Below, in pieces: positions 1-11,404 of a stretch of DNA of 64,000 nt. Made by a program: the position numbers and the translations under genes. The stretch lies in assembly GCF_016920785.2 (NCBI RefSeq), contig NW_024609846.1, positions 116,587,473 through 116,651,472 on the forward strand. Reading direction: 5' to 3'. Within the stretch, counting starts at the first letter, position 1, and each line of letters begins with the position of its first letter. Source of the stretch: Ixodes scapularis. Lineage: Eukaryota; Arthropoda; Arachnida; Ixodida; Ixodidae. The notes under the pieces were generated by a model. The model ran no database searches. It saw nothing but the letters and a program-made list of their open reading frames with translations, and was not told where the DNA came from.

Positions 1-91
1 GGTGTAACGCTGCACTCGATGACATGATCGCAATTGAGCACGTCCTCTCCTTCAACAAGACATTGCTTGCTTTCGCCGATGTCGTCCATGA
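1..91 (-). CDS. Possible internal exon of an unknown gene, cut by the window edge
   Basis: On the minus strand a pyrimidine-rich stretch ends in a possible acceptor (TTGTGACAG) just above base 91. The frame from there is open to the window edge and begins MDDIGESKQCLVEGEDV. The plus strand is also open here (DDMIAIEHVLSFNKTLLAF) up to a possible donor G|GTAACT near 112, so the strand is not settled. I favour minus because of the acceptor tract. I do not recognise the protein. Its pattern could suit a transposon-derived SWIM-type protein, but that is a guess. Confidence 0.25.
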
Positions 92-239
92 CTGTCACAA
101 GAGACAGGGTAACTGAAAAGTCAAGTGCACGTTTTGTGAATCAATCAGAAAAACACGGACGCCGCGCAGGCCACGCACAATCCAGCGCGCGCGGCCGACA
201 CGACGCGGCTGGCCCGGCACGCCTGGGCGTGAACACAGA

Positions 240-852
240 TGCGCTTGTTTTGCTTTCCAAGAGGACTTTTTTATATTGAACGCAAGAGGGGACTAGATTA
301 CTTCTATCTAGATGCGTTTGGGAGAAAAGAATAGAGTTACATATTTTTCACGAGTCTTGCGTCGCCGTCTTCCACGGCAACGAATGCACAATGACTGCGG
401 TCGGAGGGGTTGATTGCTTCACAGCGTTAGTTCTCGAGGTGAGCCACTAGGAAGCACCACTCCTCGATCTCCTCCCCAATACTTCGTTTCACTTTAAGTC
501 CAGGGGCAGTCAGTCAACCCTATGAGCTGATGGGACAAACCAGATAGCGTCGAAAGAACATCATCTTCGTGTTCGTCATATTTCTTTACGCGTTCTATTA
601 TCGCTGAACCTATTATAAAAAGAAAAAAAGTCCTAATGACTCGTGCTTCTAACGCTGCTTGATTGGCCACATTACCCAATAGCGTCGGCTGCGTCTAGAC
701 TTCAGCTGAAACGGTGTATAGTCGTACCCAATTTCGTCTCCGACTGCTGGAACCCGTCACGGCACTGTCCCCGTTCACGTGCTTTTCCTATGCACCTCTC
801 GCTTTCTATTCTCCCTAATCTTTCATAATCACAACGACTCAAATCACGCCAT
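240..852. other. No gene recognised
   Basis: Non-coding-looking sequence. A short inverted repeat built on CTAGA lies near 290-312. Short open frames have no splice context or family resemblance. Confidence 0.4.
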
Positions 853-1000
853 ATGAGAGAGTTTTAGTAGACCGTTTTTCGCTTTCTCGCTCCGCTCTAT
901 GGAAAGCGGAGTCGCCATCGCGCATGCGCGACCCGCTCTGGGATTTGAGCGTGAAGCGTCAGCTCCGCATTCGTCGCCATTTTTAGAATCACGTTCCACT
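853..1000. repeat. Diverged end of the AGTTTTAGTAG MITE family
   Basis: The stretch begins GAGAGTTTTAGTAGACCG and continues with CGCTCCGCTC and a GCGCATGCGCG palindrome. The same order of motifs appears inverted at about 4480-4613. A complete short member of the family, with both termini, is at 8331-8473. Confidence 0.5.
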
Positions 1001-1669
1001 TTGTATCCACACGACGGACCAAATTGCTGTTTTGGTCCGCGGGCCGCGCATTACATGATCTTACGTCACCGGTTTGCGAGGTCCGCCGGTGGTCCGCGGC
1101 CCGCGCTTGTGAGAAATGCCAAGCGACTTTTCTCGCCCGGACCTTGGCGGCGGACCGCGGCGTTTTTAGTATAATTGAAGTGCTAAGTCTGGCAACAAGC
1201 TGACTTTTGTTGTTTGAATTGAAATCCAAATCCAAAGTCGTGTTCTTTTGGCGCCAACTCTTGAAGACGAAGAAGACGAACCTTTTGTTGTACGACGATG
1301 GCGGCATGGTGCGACGATGCAACTTTTTACTTCGTCGCGCTCGTGGAGCAATTCCCCGCTCTGTGGGACAATAGTTGCATGCCCTTTTCGGTTCACTTAA
1401 GTCCTCCTCGTCCTCAATAGTCAACGCCAGGGCCACCGCGGCCAAACATCTCTTTCGTTCAACCTCCATCTTGGCTCCTTACAAATAGCCTCAAAGCAGC
1501 TCGCTGCATGCGTTTGGCGGAGCTGTGAGGTCGAGGGTTAGACCGGCCCGTTCACTCTGTCGTCTGCTCTTTTGGTCCGCCGTGTGGATGCTCATTGCAG
1601 CCGGGCGGCCCGCGGGCCTCGCATCACGTGATCAATCGGTCCGCGGCCCGGTCCGTCGTGTGGATACAC
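1001..1669. mobile_element. PIF/Harbinger-like non-autonomous element
   Basis: The ends are inverted copies: GTATCCACACGACGGACC on the left and its reverse complement at about 1650-1668. Both are followed inwards by GC-rich GGTCCGCGG/GGGCCGCG blocks. Ends of the type GGTGTATCCACACG are usual for Harbinger-type MITEs, and the interior holds a minus-strand stub resembling a Harbinger nuclease start. A TTA follows the right end, but the left flank is not a clean match, so the target duplication is not proven. Confidence 0.55.
1170..1469 (-). pseudogene. Stub resembling the start of a Harbinger nuclease
   Basis: The minus-strand frame starting at 1469 begins MEVERKRCLAAVALALTI, followed by an acidic run and then basic residues. 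Harbinger nucleases commonly open with such an AAVALAL-plus-acidic segment. After about 30 residues the similarity stops, and no DDE region follows before the other terminal repeat. I read it as the leftover first exon of an internally deleted element that would need enzyme from elsewhere. The open frame runs on to 897 but shows no domain. The assignment rests on one short motif. Confidence 0.3.
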
Positions 1670-3457
1670 CTTAAAGGTTCACTAGATGGTGTTTTTCTGG
1701 AAAGGAATTCGAAATGAGTGCTCGTCTTTGAAATCATGCTTGGGAGCGCGCTTGACCGTTATGAACCTCGCTGCACTAAGATGACTGCGCAGACTGTTTG
1801 AAACGGCGTCCTACAGAAAACGTTTCACGGTGGTCAAGAACCTGTGGCTCCTTCGAGAAATCGCTGGCCACAATCCTTTCACGGCCCCTGAACGGTGGGA
1901 GGTCTCGATTTTTTTTTTTTATGCGAGATGACGACAACGACGTTGAGAGGATGACACACCGGGCGACGGCGGTGCCTCAATCTGAGCACTGGGCCTCGGT
2001 TCCTCGAAGGCGGCAGCTTCTACTTTGGCTGGGCTACCTCCTTGGAGCATGATGCTTTGACCCCAATGAACCCCAGTGAGCAACAGTGCCATCATGTTCC
2101 TGGTGCTCCTTCATGCACTGATCGAACGGCGTGCAAGATCCTCATGGCTCGCGGCTCACCCGCCCAACCCGCCTCCACGAAGTCTGGGCGTCTGCGAATC
2201 GGACTGCCCATCCTCCCCAATACCAACAACTCATGTCGTCGTCATCTTGCACGTATATACTCATCACATTACCATGTTCCCTAGACGCGGCAGCGCAGGC
2301 CTCGGTGGTACGGGCTGCTTCCTTTCCGCGGTGCCGCGGCTCTCCAGAGCCAAAAATTAAAGGCTAAAGACCAAAGACTAAAGCAGTCGGCAAACGGACA
2401 GATATTTTGTTAGGTTACTTTAGGCATCAAGACAGTGAAAATTAGCGAAAGTGAGTGCGCCATTTATATCTCTTTTTTTTCCCCAATGAAATGAGTCCTT
2501 TCTTCTTCGTATGCTTTGGTTTCCGATAGGGTACCTTGGTGTTTATGTACACAACGCGACACTGTTAGCGGGCACAATCAATATCCTGTTTTTATTTTTC
2601 ACCTTAAATTCGAGAAGCTGACATCAGCCTATTGGTGTGGAATAAAGCGCTCGTTTGGGGCACTAATCTGAGCGACAAAATTTCAGCTCTTTCAATAGCT
2701 GTCAAAGAAATACACTGCAAATAAAAGCGATTTTGTCGTTTTCGTATTAACAGTGGAGCGCAGTGTATGTATCTGCCTTGGGGGTTGACATGAAACCATT
2801 TTGCTTTAGTACACTTCTTTTTATTTTTTTTTTGTGTGTTTTTGAAAGTGCGTTTTTCAGCTTAAGCTCCTGCCTAGTTTCAGCCTCACTTGTGCTACGG
2901 TCTTTTCTTGCCATAGTAGGCCACGCAACATCGGCTACTTTTGCAATGCTGAATTCAACAGTAACACTGTAATTTGGTTAGATGCAATATTCACACGAAC
3001 ATCTTTTTTTTAAATATATCTAGATGCCTTTCAGCCTAGTTGGACAGGTATTTCGCTCAGTACAAAAGCTTGAATATGATTTACTGTGATAATTTTATGC
3101 ATTCTATTATTAAACAAACAAAAAAATGCCCATGGTCTTTGTAGGTTTCGTTCAGCCGTCAAATTATGCAGTCTGCGCACATCACTGCCTAATGCTTCAC
3201 GACGAGCACCCTCTTGTGGTCCTCTTCTGATTTTTTGGTGGACGGCATATGGGCATGCTGTGCGGTCAACAAAACCCCAGCAATTGTCCAGGATTGTTCC
3301 CTTGTCCTTGACGGCGTAATAAAAAAGACAAAAAAAAAAAAAACTCTTACAACGCGGCAGTATTAAAACACTACCAAAACAAGTGATATGGGACTTGTTA
3401 CTCCTCTAAGATAAAGCGTATGTCCATGTTAGGGTTTTAAAAAACTGGGTATCGTAA

Positions 3458-3458
<1 letters not shown>
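1670..3458. other. No gene recognised
   Basis: AT-rich sequence with T and A runs, including an A tract near 3330-3343. Overlapping short frames at 2042-2367 lie in locally GC-rich DNA without a consistent frame. I see no feature I can support. Confidence 0.4.

Positions 3459-3495
<37 letters not shown>
3459..3495. repeat. (AT)n microsatellite
   Basis: Uninterrupted alternating A and T for about 37 bases, read directly. Confidence 0.95.
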
Positions 3496-3497
<2 letters not shown>

Positions 3498-4479
3498 GTT
3501 CCTAAATTCTGCTAAGCTTTGAGGCTATCAAACTGTGCATGCGAGGCCCGCTACGCCGGAATTAAAAACGAAGCTTCTGAAAACTGTTCTAATCTACCAC
3601 GATTGCTTAGAAGTCCAGGGTTGTGTTTGCTAAATTTTGCATTGTTTATGCCTGTCTGGTTTTCACCAGACAAAAAAATTTACGTGGAATATTCTTTCGA
3701 CCGTTATTGGTAACTCTTTTCAAAACACCACCGGGTAACATATTCGGCCGCCATATTTTGGGCATCGCTCTTAGTGCGAGACTTGTGACTAGAACCGATT
3801 TCATATTCAGTATTGACGCAGCATTCGTGTCTAATACATTTAGACTCGCATCCGCGACAAACAATGGCGTACCTCTCTTGCGCCCTAGACACTTGGCCAA
3901 AATAAGGCGGCCTCGAAGACTAGCGGCACCATGGGTTGCACTTTTAAAAAGGCTGCATTCCAAGTTTCTGTTATTTTCTAAATATACCAAGGAAATCGAA
4001 GGCGAACATTTCCTGAGGAAGGTTAAACAATTCAAAAGTTGCGAGCGAGTTTGAAAAAAGAAAGCTGAGAGGAATGGTTTCTTTGGTGCAGTTTGCGAGC
4101 GCTATGCTCGTGGTCAGCTTTCAGTGGCGTTTTCGAGAGGAGGGCGCGTGCACAGGTATAATAGGCCTTCAAGCACGCGCACCCGTACATCTTACTGCAT
4201 AGCCATAGGACGTCCACAAAAACGCGACGACTTTACCGACGCCGTGCTGGTTGCAAAGTGATACTCGTTCACTTCGTTTGATTATGCTGTTTTGTGTTAC
4301 ATAGAGCTCAAATCGAATGGTTTACTTTTCACGCGCGGGGCGTACGCTTTACTTCTTCATTCGACCTCTTTCAAGCTGAGGTCACGGTGAAAAACATCGA
4401 CGCGTAATGAGTAAGTGGAGCCATCTTGAGATCTGAGCGATCACGCTAAGGACGTTGAGGGCAGTCCGCTCTACAACTT
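3496..4479. other. No gene recognised
   Basis: Open frames of 129 and 143 codons overlap on opposite strands at about 3623-4054. Neither has a recognisable motif or splice context. They are more likely chance frames. Confidence 0.35.
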
Positions 4480-4613
4480 TTGAAGCGGAGCGCACGCTCA
4501 CTCCGCTAACTATACGCTCCAACTCAGAGCGGGCCACGCATGCGCGGTGGGGACGATGCTTCTTGCAGAGCGTAAAGTAGAGCATAGAGGGCTCATAAAA
4601 GTGACCTACTAAA
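4480..4613. repeat. Inverted relative of the AGTTTTAGTAG MITE family
   Basis: Read on the minus strand it begins GTGAGTTTTAGTAGGTCA and continues to a GCGCATGCGTGG block and CTCCGCT motifs, in the order seen at 853-1000. No second terminus is clear. Confidence 0.4.
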
Positions 4614-4804
4614 ACTCACAGATTACAAACGCGCTCGTCGTGACTTGTCCTGACACTGCCCATGTAAACCTTGTTTGTTTTTTTTTGTTTTTTTTTTGTG
4701 CGCAAGCAAAAGTAAAGACTCAAATTATTGGCGCATTGCAGACAGAGCAGCTGTGCTAGAAACAATGAAAACGAGAAATTTACACAAACCATGCAGGGTC
4801 TCAC

Positions 4805-5104
4805 CTGTGAGCACAGCTTAAGTTTCGCCAGGGTCAACCACCTATGTTTGTTCATGTCAGTGAGCAGGTGGCCGAACCTCTCGTTGATGTGACCCACGAT
4901 GAGGTTCACAAAACTGAAGAACACCGACAAGTTCCGTCCAAACGCCCATCCAAGTACGAACAGACGGTTGGGATAGGCCAGTCGAGAAAGAACCATGCAA
5001 AGCGTCTCGCCAGATTGGCTCCACCCTGCGCCGATCTGTCGGATGCTGGTATTTAGAGGCCCGCATGCAGAGAAGCCAGGTCCTTCTTTAAGCAGGATAG
5101 CTTC
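4805..5104 (-). CDS. Candidate 100-codon internal exon, possible multi-pass membrane protein
   Basis: The minus strand has an acceptor-like ACCCTTTAG at 5105-5113 and a strong donor CAG|GTGAGA at 4805/4804. Between them lie exactly 100 open codons, phase 0 at both ends. The peptide includes ETLCMVLSRLAYPNRLFVLG, a hydrophobic stretch LSVFFSFVNLIVGHI, then NERFGHLLTDMNKHRWL. Hydrophobic stretches followed by a charged NERF-type segment suit a seven-pass chemosensory (gustatory-receptor-like) protein, but no diagnostic motif is present. The same frame continues upstream to about 5338 beyond the TAG used in the acceptor, so a one-stop pseudogene is the alternative. No neighbouring exon was found. 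Confidence 0.35.
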
Positions 5105-5113
5105 CTAAAGGGT

Positions 5114-6673
5114 TTCTTTTCTACGTTGGAAATATCCAGCAAACCGAGTTCGCAAAGGAAGCTTCGGCGCTTGATGGCACGAGGGATATGAATCATAGAT
5201 TCGATGTCTCGCCAGCTTAATCTCGTTACTAGAAGTCTCCTTCCTTGAGAACAGCGGGGATTCATCGTGCAGATGGCTTGCCAGCCTTGAGCAACACTGT
5301 ACTCGTACTTCGCAAAAGAATGTACTCGCAATGCGCAAACTTCGTCTTTTTCTTTCATTTTTCTACTTCGAATAAATAAATCTGTTTCATTTTCAATTTG
5401 AGTGGAGCAGAAGCTACAAGAGCGAGTGCCGGCCTTTCAGCGTCCTTGACCAGCACGCGCGCTCGTGCAGTACAAGTACCGTTTAGAGCAACATGATCAT
5501 GCTTATACCAAATTTGCTTATACCTTCGGCTTCACTCGCACACAGGGTGGAACGATTACATTTATATTTTGTAGCTTAATATTTTTTTTTCAGGTGTGTG
5601 CCTACTCTTTTGTGTTCATTATTGTCGCCTTCGTTTTTACTACCTGTACGAACACGCTCCCTTTTATTCTCTTGGTGTTAACGTTTAGGTTTTTTTGCCT
5701 TACTATAGTCGGTTGCAAGCTAAGAAAAAACCGGAAATGCCTCTCAGAGGAAAATGTAATCCTACGCCGAGAAACGCCAGCCAATTGTTTTCATGACGTC
5801 ACGATTCTGTGGACCAATCGCGATCCTTTTGAAAAAAAAAAGCTCAACATGGCTGCTGGCCTTAGCAACGCGATGCTATAGTTTCTCGTGACAATTATTC
5901 TGCTTTTTTGCACCGTGTTTTACGTGCCCGAGGTTACGCCACGAAATCTTGATGGTATCGGCTTGCGTTTGCAGCAGTTTTTGCGCGACAACGTGAGAAT
6001 CCAGCGACGCTGTCGCCAACGAAAATTTCGAAGCGGGCGCGAGGCTTAGCACTGCTGAGAGGTATGTTAGACGGTATGTTAGACAGTATCTTGGACAGAA
6101 AATGAATTGGGAAGACGGTACATTGGACATGAATTTCTTTCTTTTTTTACTAAACAGCTATTTCGTTGACAAAAACGTATTCTAACTTATTTAAATGTCC
6201 TGAATGAATTAAATAAATATTGTAGTAGTTTAAGACAGGTTTCCTGGGGGGAAGAAAAAGCAACGTTGCTAGCGAACTACTTTCTCGACGGCGGAGACAC
6301 TTCAGATGGGCGCAATGCGCTTGTGGGTGGAGCTAAAAGACTGTTCTTAGGTTGCATCCGACTATAGTACTATAAACGTCCACTTCTGGGGCTAAGGAAG
6401 CATATTTTTCGAACCCGCTCAAAACGCTTTTACGCTGAAGAAAAACGCTCCACTAAAACGCGTTTTTTGACCTCCGCTTTCCATTCCGGCGAAGCAGGCC
6501 GCGCATGCGCAGTTTGGAACCCCCAGAGCGGTGCCAAACTGCGCATGCGCGGGCGGTGATCATTGTTGGTACCTGGAGGGTCCACACGGTAAACGATTTT
6601 GTAGACATACTTTTTTGTGTTTGTGTGTGTAAAGCTATAGAGAGTCATATTTTATTTTACGATATACTGCGGC
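5114..6673. other. No gene recognised
   Basis: Mostly low-complexity AT-rich DNA. A plus-strand frame at 5465-5881 is rich in Phe, Val and Thr because of T runs. A short near-tandem repeat (GGTATGTTAGAC) is at about 6060-6090. Two GCGCATGCGCG-type motifs at 6502-6552 resemble the interior of the AGTTTTAGTAG family. Confidence 0.35.
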
Positions 6674-6760
6674 AGGGGTCTCAAACACGCGGCCCACGAC
6701 TCGCTGGGACGGGGCCTGCAAGAAACCGGCTGGGAGCCTTTCTTTCTATGTCTTGAGCGC
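6674..6760. mobile_element. Isolated hAT terminus
   Basis: The sequence CAGGGGTCTCAAACACGCGG followed by CCCACG is a form of end found on many animal hAT elements. I could not find the matching opposite end, so it looks like a truncated insertion. Confidence 0.5.
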
Positions 6761-7040
6761 TAGAAATTGCATGCGCCATATCAATCTAATGTCACCAATT
6801 GAGTTATGCTACATAGCTCTGCTCTTATAATATTATCACATTTTTTCGTTTTAATTTTTGCTCCCCAGCTTTTTGAGACTTCAGCTGCTAGAACCCTCAC
6901 TCAGCAGCAGCAATTGCCGAAGATCCATGCTGCTTGCTTCGGGATTCGTTGTTGGGCTTTCCTATCGTCTAATCCCGCGATCTTATTGGCGGACGAGCGA
7001 TAATGCGATGCACGGGGCAGGCCACATCTTGCATTTCTTA
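6761..7040. other. No gene recognised
   Basis: Mixed AT-rich sequence between the hAT terminus and the foldback cluster. No repeat or exon signal was noticed. Confidence 0.4.
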
Positions 7041-7044
7041 TTGA

Positions 7045-7260
7045 CTATTAGCGGCGAGATGTTCCGGTGGCGCCCTCGTTCGGTTACCTTTCGTGACGTC
7101 ATTACCTCGCGAATAACAAGTTCGATGGTGTTTGTAATGGGCATGGTGCAAGCCTGGAATCATAGCGCTCTCAAAGCAACACTGCCAACACCGTCAAAAT
7201 TGAAGTTCTTACATTCCTCTTATTTCCGTCGATGAGATATCCTTTGCTGACATCATTCGG
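7045..7260 (+). repeat. Dispersed repeat family F1, copy 1
   Basis: The copy starts at CTATTAGCGGCGAGATGTT and runs through GTGACGTCATTACC, GATGGTGTTTGTAATG and CTCTTATTTCCGTCGATGAG. Further copies lie at 11405-11640 and 12080-12330 (inverted) and 13150-13390 (same orientation). No coding capacity. Confidence 0.7.
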
Positions 7261-7264
7261 CCAA

Positions 7265-7500
7265 TTGTGGTGGGTAAAGCGTTTTTTACAAGTATCGCCA
7301 ACCATTGTTGTGGAAACGCGCGAGACACGTGCCACGAGCCGGTGCTCCGCCGCCATTCTCTTCCAAGAGCCGCTTATTTCAGTGCTGCGCCGCCATTTGC
7401 TTCCAAAGACCGCTCGAGACACGGGCCACGTGAGCTCGCGCATTTGACGCTATACTTGCAAGACAAACGGAACATGTCGAGGGGCTTTAGTGGTGGGCCG
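7265..7500. repeat. Dispersed repeat family F2, copy 1
   Basis: It contains GGAAACGCGCGAGACACGTG, two GCCGCCATT blocks and, at the right end, GAGGGGCTTTAG. Related blocks occur inverted at 10985-11085, 12690-12900 and 12925-13145, usually beginning AAAGCCCCT and ending near GGAAGCAAATGGCGG. Confidence 0.6.
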
Positions 7501-7731
7501 ACCACAGCGACGCTTTCGATCGCTGTGGCGTGCACTCTAAAAAAAACCCGTGGGTATACTTTCCCGCACAACACTCGGAGAGCCAATCACCGCAACTTAC
7601 GGAGGCAGCTCAGCGAATGACGATGCCGAAACATATGTTTAGACCCAAAACGCGATCTGAGTTGTGACATTAAGCAACGCAAGAGTGACGTTTTGCATTG
7701 CTTAATGTCACAGCTCAGACTGCGTTTTTTA

Positions 7732-8531
7732 GGGGACGAAGCTCTTTAGAGGCTAGCCATGTCCGTATGTCCGTCCGCCGTCCGGCGTGCCGGAGCTCGC
7801 GAGCTCCTGCTCGTGAGTTCAGCAGCGAGAGCAAGAAAAAAAATGAAAAAAAACGTTCGGCGTGCCGCTGCTCGTGAGTTCAGTAGCGAGAGCAAGAAAA
7901 AAAAAAATAAATAAAAAAATAAAAAATATAGGGGGCTCTGAGATGCCATCGCATCTGTCTTCTTAAAAAAAAAAGAAGAAAACCACACATTCCTCTACTG
8001 ACATGAATGAAAACGGCACCATCAGCACTACCTATGACCAAAATCAGTATCAAGAAAAAGAAAAAAAAAGTAGCGGGTTCTGAGTTGCCATCCCATCTGT
8101 CTTCTTAAAAAAAAGAAAAAGAAGAAAACCACACATTCTCCTACTGACATGAATGAAAACAACACCATCAGCACTACCTATGACCAAAATCAGTATCATC
8201 AGCACCACCCCAGCTTCGCCCCAATCAACATCCTTCACCACGTGGAGATGCGGTCATTTTCTGCCGTGCTCAGAGGCCTCGAGCTTCGTGATGTCGGAGG
8301 AGTGCTAGAGACCCAAGGGGAACCAGAGGCATTATTAGAGAGTTTTAGTAGATCGTTCCGGTACCTCCGATAGCCCCGATAACGATATTATGCATGCGCA
8401 AGGGAGGCGGTGGCGGAGTATCGGGTATTGTTATCGGAGTCATGGGAACGATCTACTAAAACTCCCTAATAATGGTCACGAATCTCAAGTCAGGTCTTCA
8501 TTGGACTTGAGGCTACAGTCATGGCTTTCTT
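7732..8531. mobile_element. Insertion inside the foldback element, with tandem duplications
   Basis: It begins GGGACGAAGCTCTTTAGAGG, a GCGAAGCTC-type start that I associate with common tick repeats. It holds a duplicated block (7785-7840 and 7855-7900) and a longer direct duplication of about 120 bp (7934-8050 and 8076-8195), both with A-rich spacers. A separate short MITE lies within at 8331-8473. There is no coding frame. Confidence 0.55.
8331..8473. mobile_element. Complete 143-bp MITE
   Basis: The inverted ends share AGTTTTAGTAGATCGTTCC, preceded by ATTATTAG on the outside of both ends. The interior has short CG-rich inverted motifs. Because ATTATTA is itself inverted between the ends I count it as part of the terminal repeat, and I see no certain target duplication. 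Confidence 0.7.
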
Positions 8532-8659
8532 CTTTTTGGTCTAAACATATTTTTCGGCATCGTCATTCACTAAGCTGCCTCCGTAAGTTGCGGTATTTGG
8601 CTTTCCGAGTGTTGTATGGGAAAGTAGACGAACGGGGAATTCTTTTTAGAGTCTGTGTG

Positions 8660-10035
8660 TTTGAGTGCCTGGCCTCACATATTACCATCAGCCAGCAGGA
8701 CCCATGAAACACCAACCAGAGGACCACGCGAACACGCCTACGAGTATATCCTCACCGTTAACTAAACCTTCATAAAAAAATATATTTTTAGTTTATGCTT
8801 TTTTTATAAATCGGGAACAACCGGAACCGATTGGAGCGTTCGCAGAGGCCACAAAATCGGAGTCCACGTGATGCGTCACCCGCCGTCCTAATTGGATGAC
8901 GGGTCTTGTTATGTTGTTTGCCGGAGACGATGCACACGATCGTGTTACCTTGTCACGCGATATCGCGGCCCCAAATCAGCTCCGGGTCCACGTAATCAAA
9001 ACACGTGGTACTCGAACACATGGCCAATGACGACGCGGAGCTAATTTGTTCCGCGCCCAGCAGTCGTCCTGCCGCTGGAACAGGACTCCGCTCTTGCTCC
9101 ACTTTAATTACGTCAATGCCTGACGCGCGTGACGCACGTTCACGTGACCGAGTTTGTCTCGCCCGCAGTAATCACTATGTGCGGTATGAGGTTTCGTTCT
9201 CGTGCGTTAAGACGTGCGCAAATGTTATGAAATTGGTGAGGGTGTTAACACGGCATGGGATAACTCGAGTCTCGGACTGACGTCACATCAGCCACCACGG
9301 TGGTTGGCCTGCTGATGAACCTTCTGCAGCGTGCATTTCGAAACACTGAATTTGCGTTACTCGGCAAGAAAAAGTAGGAATGACTCAGAATGACCCCCAA
9401 CTCCCGGCGATGACGTCATGAGCAAGTCATGTGTAGCGCCGCGTCAAGTCATGTAAGACGTCTCTCACGGAGTAAAGGCTGGTTCACAGAGCACCGTTTT
9501 CTTGAAAAGAAACAGAAGCGGTTCTGTATTTGTGAGAAAACACTTCAATCGTCTTCATTTGACCTCCACAATAACGAATATCGAGATTATTTTTTTAGAA
9601 ATTACAGAGAAGATGCAAGCGAGCTGGTTAACTTTCAACATTGTAAAACCTGAGACGTAGGACAAAAGGAGAGTAGGAGCTCGTTTGTCCCCTTTTTTCT
9701 TCTCCTTTTGTCTTACGTCTCGGATTTTACAATGCTGAATATTTTTTTTCTTTTGGTGTACGGAGGCTGCAGAAATTAATTTTCAAAGTACTGCTGAAGC
9801 CTCTGCTTCCCGGGGCGTGACGTCATATTAGGAGTTTTTGGAGTCTCCGCTCTAGCGCATCTACAGCGCCTATCAAAGCTATGCACGCGCACACTTGATA
9901 TTTTCAAGAAAAAAAATAATAAAACGCCAGAAAGAGACGTCACGGCATGCGTATCATGTCGTGTGGCCCAGTCAAAAGATCCCAGGCCTAGTGCCGTTAA
10001 CGAACCCGACGACGAAACCCCGATATGGGGCCTTA
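8660..10035. other. No gene recognised; one short foldback inside
   Basis: Apart from the inverted repeat at 9639-9734 I see nothing assignable. A 91-codon plus frame at 9005-9280 has no motif. Several TGACGTCA or CACGTGA words occur singly. Confidence 0.35.
9639..9734. repeat. Short foldback (inverted repeat)
   Basis: The left arm CATTGTAAAACCTGAGACGT and the following GGACAAAAGGAGA are matched in reverse by TCTCCTTTTGTC and ACGTCTCGGATTTTACAATG, with about 30 bases between the arms. It is probably a small MITE. Confidence 0.7.
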
Positions 10036-10358
10036 CATTCTAAAAATGCCTGTGCGATCTACTTTCTCGCACAGCACTCGGAGAGCCAATCAGCGCAATT
10101 TACGGAGGCAGCTCAGCGAATCGATGCCGAAACATATGTTTAGACAAAAACAAAACAAAAAACAAACGCCACCTGAGTTGTGACATTAAGCAATGCAAAA
10201 CGTCACGCTTGCATTGCTTAATGTAACAACTCAGGTGGCGTTTTTTGTCTAAACATATGTTTCGGCATCGTCATTCGCTGAGCTGCCTCCGTAAGTTGCG
10301 CTGATTGGCTCCCCGAGTGCTGTGCAAAAAGTAGATCGCACGGGCATTTTTTAGAGTG
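10036..10358. mobile_element. Intact TA-type foldback MITE, copy 2
   Basis: The ends CATTCTAAAAATG and CATTTTTTAGAGTG are inverted, and each is flanked by TA (10034-10035 and 10359-10360). The two arms, about 155 bp each, pair through GGAGGCAGCTCAGCGAAT, ACATATGTTTAGAC, CGCCACCTGAGTTGTGACAT and AAGCAATGCAA, leaving a very short turn near 10198. TA flanks suggest mobilisation by a Tc1/mariner-type enzyme. It has no coding capacity. Confidence 0.8.
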
Positions 10359-10984
10359 TATAAATCACTGAAACATTCGTGTCTCGAATACCGCGTGCCA
10401 GGCTATTTCCTTGAACTGGTAGCCACGCTTAATACGAAGTACAGATGCCCCGCTGACTTGTGGCATGAGCAGACGTAACCTTTTGCAATGTAACGTAGCG
10501 TAAGAGAACGGGGCTGTGTAAACCCAACGTTAATCAAATTCAGTTGACAAGCTTCCTAGAACACCTGGGGCCTTAAACTCGTCAAACACAAAGTTGGTGC
10601 CTTAAGTTCGCGGAGCGCGCGAATTGGACACTGGCGAAAAAAGTGCGAAGTCATCATCGTGATAGTCCAATCGGCGTGCTCTCTGAACTTCGGCCCCAAC
10701 TTTGTACTTGAAGAGTTTAGAGCCCCTGGTGTCGTTTTAGTGGCGCCTACGCTCGGTTGTGTTGGCTACTCTACCAACCCGCCCAGTGGGCAGAAGCGGC
10801 GGAGCCCGTGCAACGTGGATGCACGTTACCTGCAATGGAAAGGGATTCTATCCTGATTTTTATTGTAAACATAAAGCTTGCACAAAATTCGGTGCAAAAA
10901 GAGCGTCGTTCGAAAACGGATCTTAGTTGCCTGTGGAGGCGTTGACGCTGATGGTGCTAGGAACGTTATCCGCCTATATCCGCC
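10359..10984. other. No gene recognised
   Basis: Between the MITE and the next F2 copy I see no repeat arm or exon signal. Two short plus frames at 10659-10945 overlap in different frames. Confidence 0.4.
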
Positions 10985-11090
10985 TAAAGCCCCTCGATGT
11001 GATTGAGTTTGCTAGTGAAAAATGCGCCAGTGCACGATGCGCGTGTCCTGAGCGGCCCTTGGAAGCAAATGGCGACATAGCACTATCGTA
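10985..11090 (+). repeat. Repeat family F2, copy 2
   Basis: It starts AAAGCCCCTCGATGTG and includes AATGCGCCAGTGCACGATG and GCGGCCCTTGGAAGCAAATG. It matches 12695-12850 in the same orientation and 7385-7500 inverted. Confidence 0.65.
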
Positions 11091-11404
11091 GGCTAGAAGC
11101 TTCTACTATGCTCATTACATACACCATCAAACGTGTTGTTCGTAAGGTAGTGATTCACTGGACGCCTTCAAATATGACGTAGCGTCGCGGTTGTTGGCCC
11201 ACCACAATAGACCGATCTCACCAGCTAGTTTGAGTACGCCACCGCTGCCGCCATGTATCGTGGGAGCTGTAGTCTTTCTGCACGCGCGATAACCCTGCTG
11301 GAGGCCCGTGCGAGCAGAGCACGAGGCGGTATGGGCTGTCTCGTGAACTGGCGTCTGCCTCCTACGAACTACAGTTATGGCGGCGTCAGGCATGCGTGGA
11401 ACGC

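Larger units (their letters stand above)
7533..8652. mobile_element. TA-type foldback element, copy 1, split by an insertion
   Basis: The left arm begins CACTCTAAAA at 7533 and runs through GGAGGCAGCTCAGCGAATGA to the hairpin turn near 7675. The right arm breaks off after GCGTTTTTTAG near 7731 and resumes at about 8532 with GTCTAAACATAT, ending near 8652. Comparison with the intact copy at 10036-10358 shows that roughly 800 bp were inserted into the right arm. Confidence 0.75.

Noticed and set aside
5465..5881. 138-codon possible membrane protein
   Set aside because: Hydrophobicity comes from T-rich DNA; no start or splice context, no family pattern.
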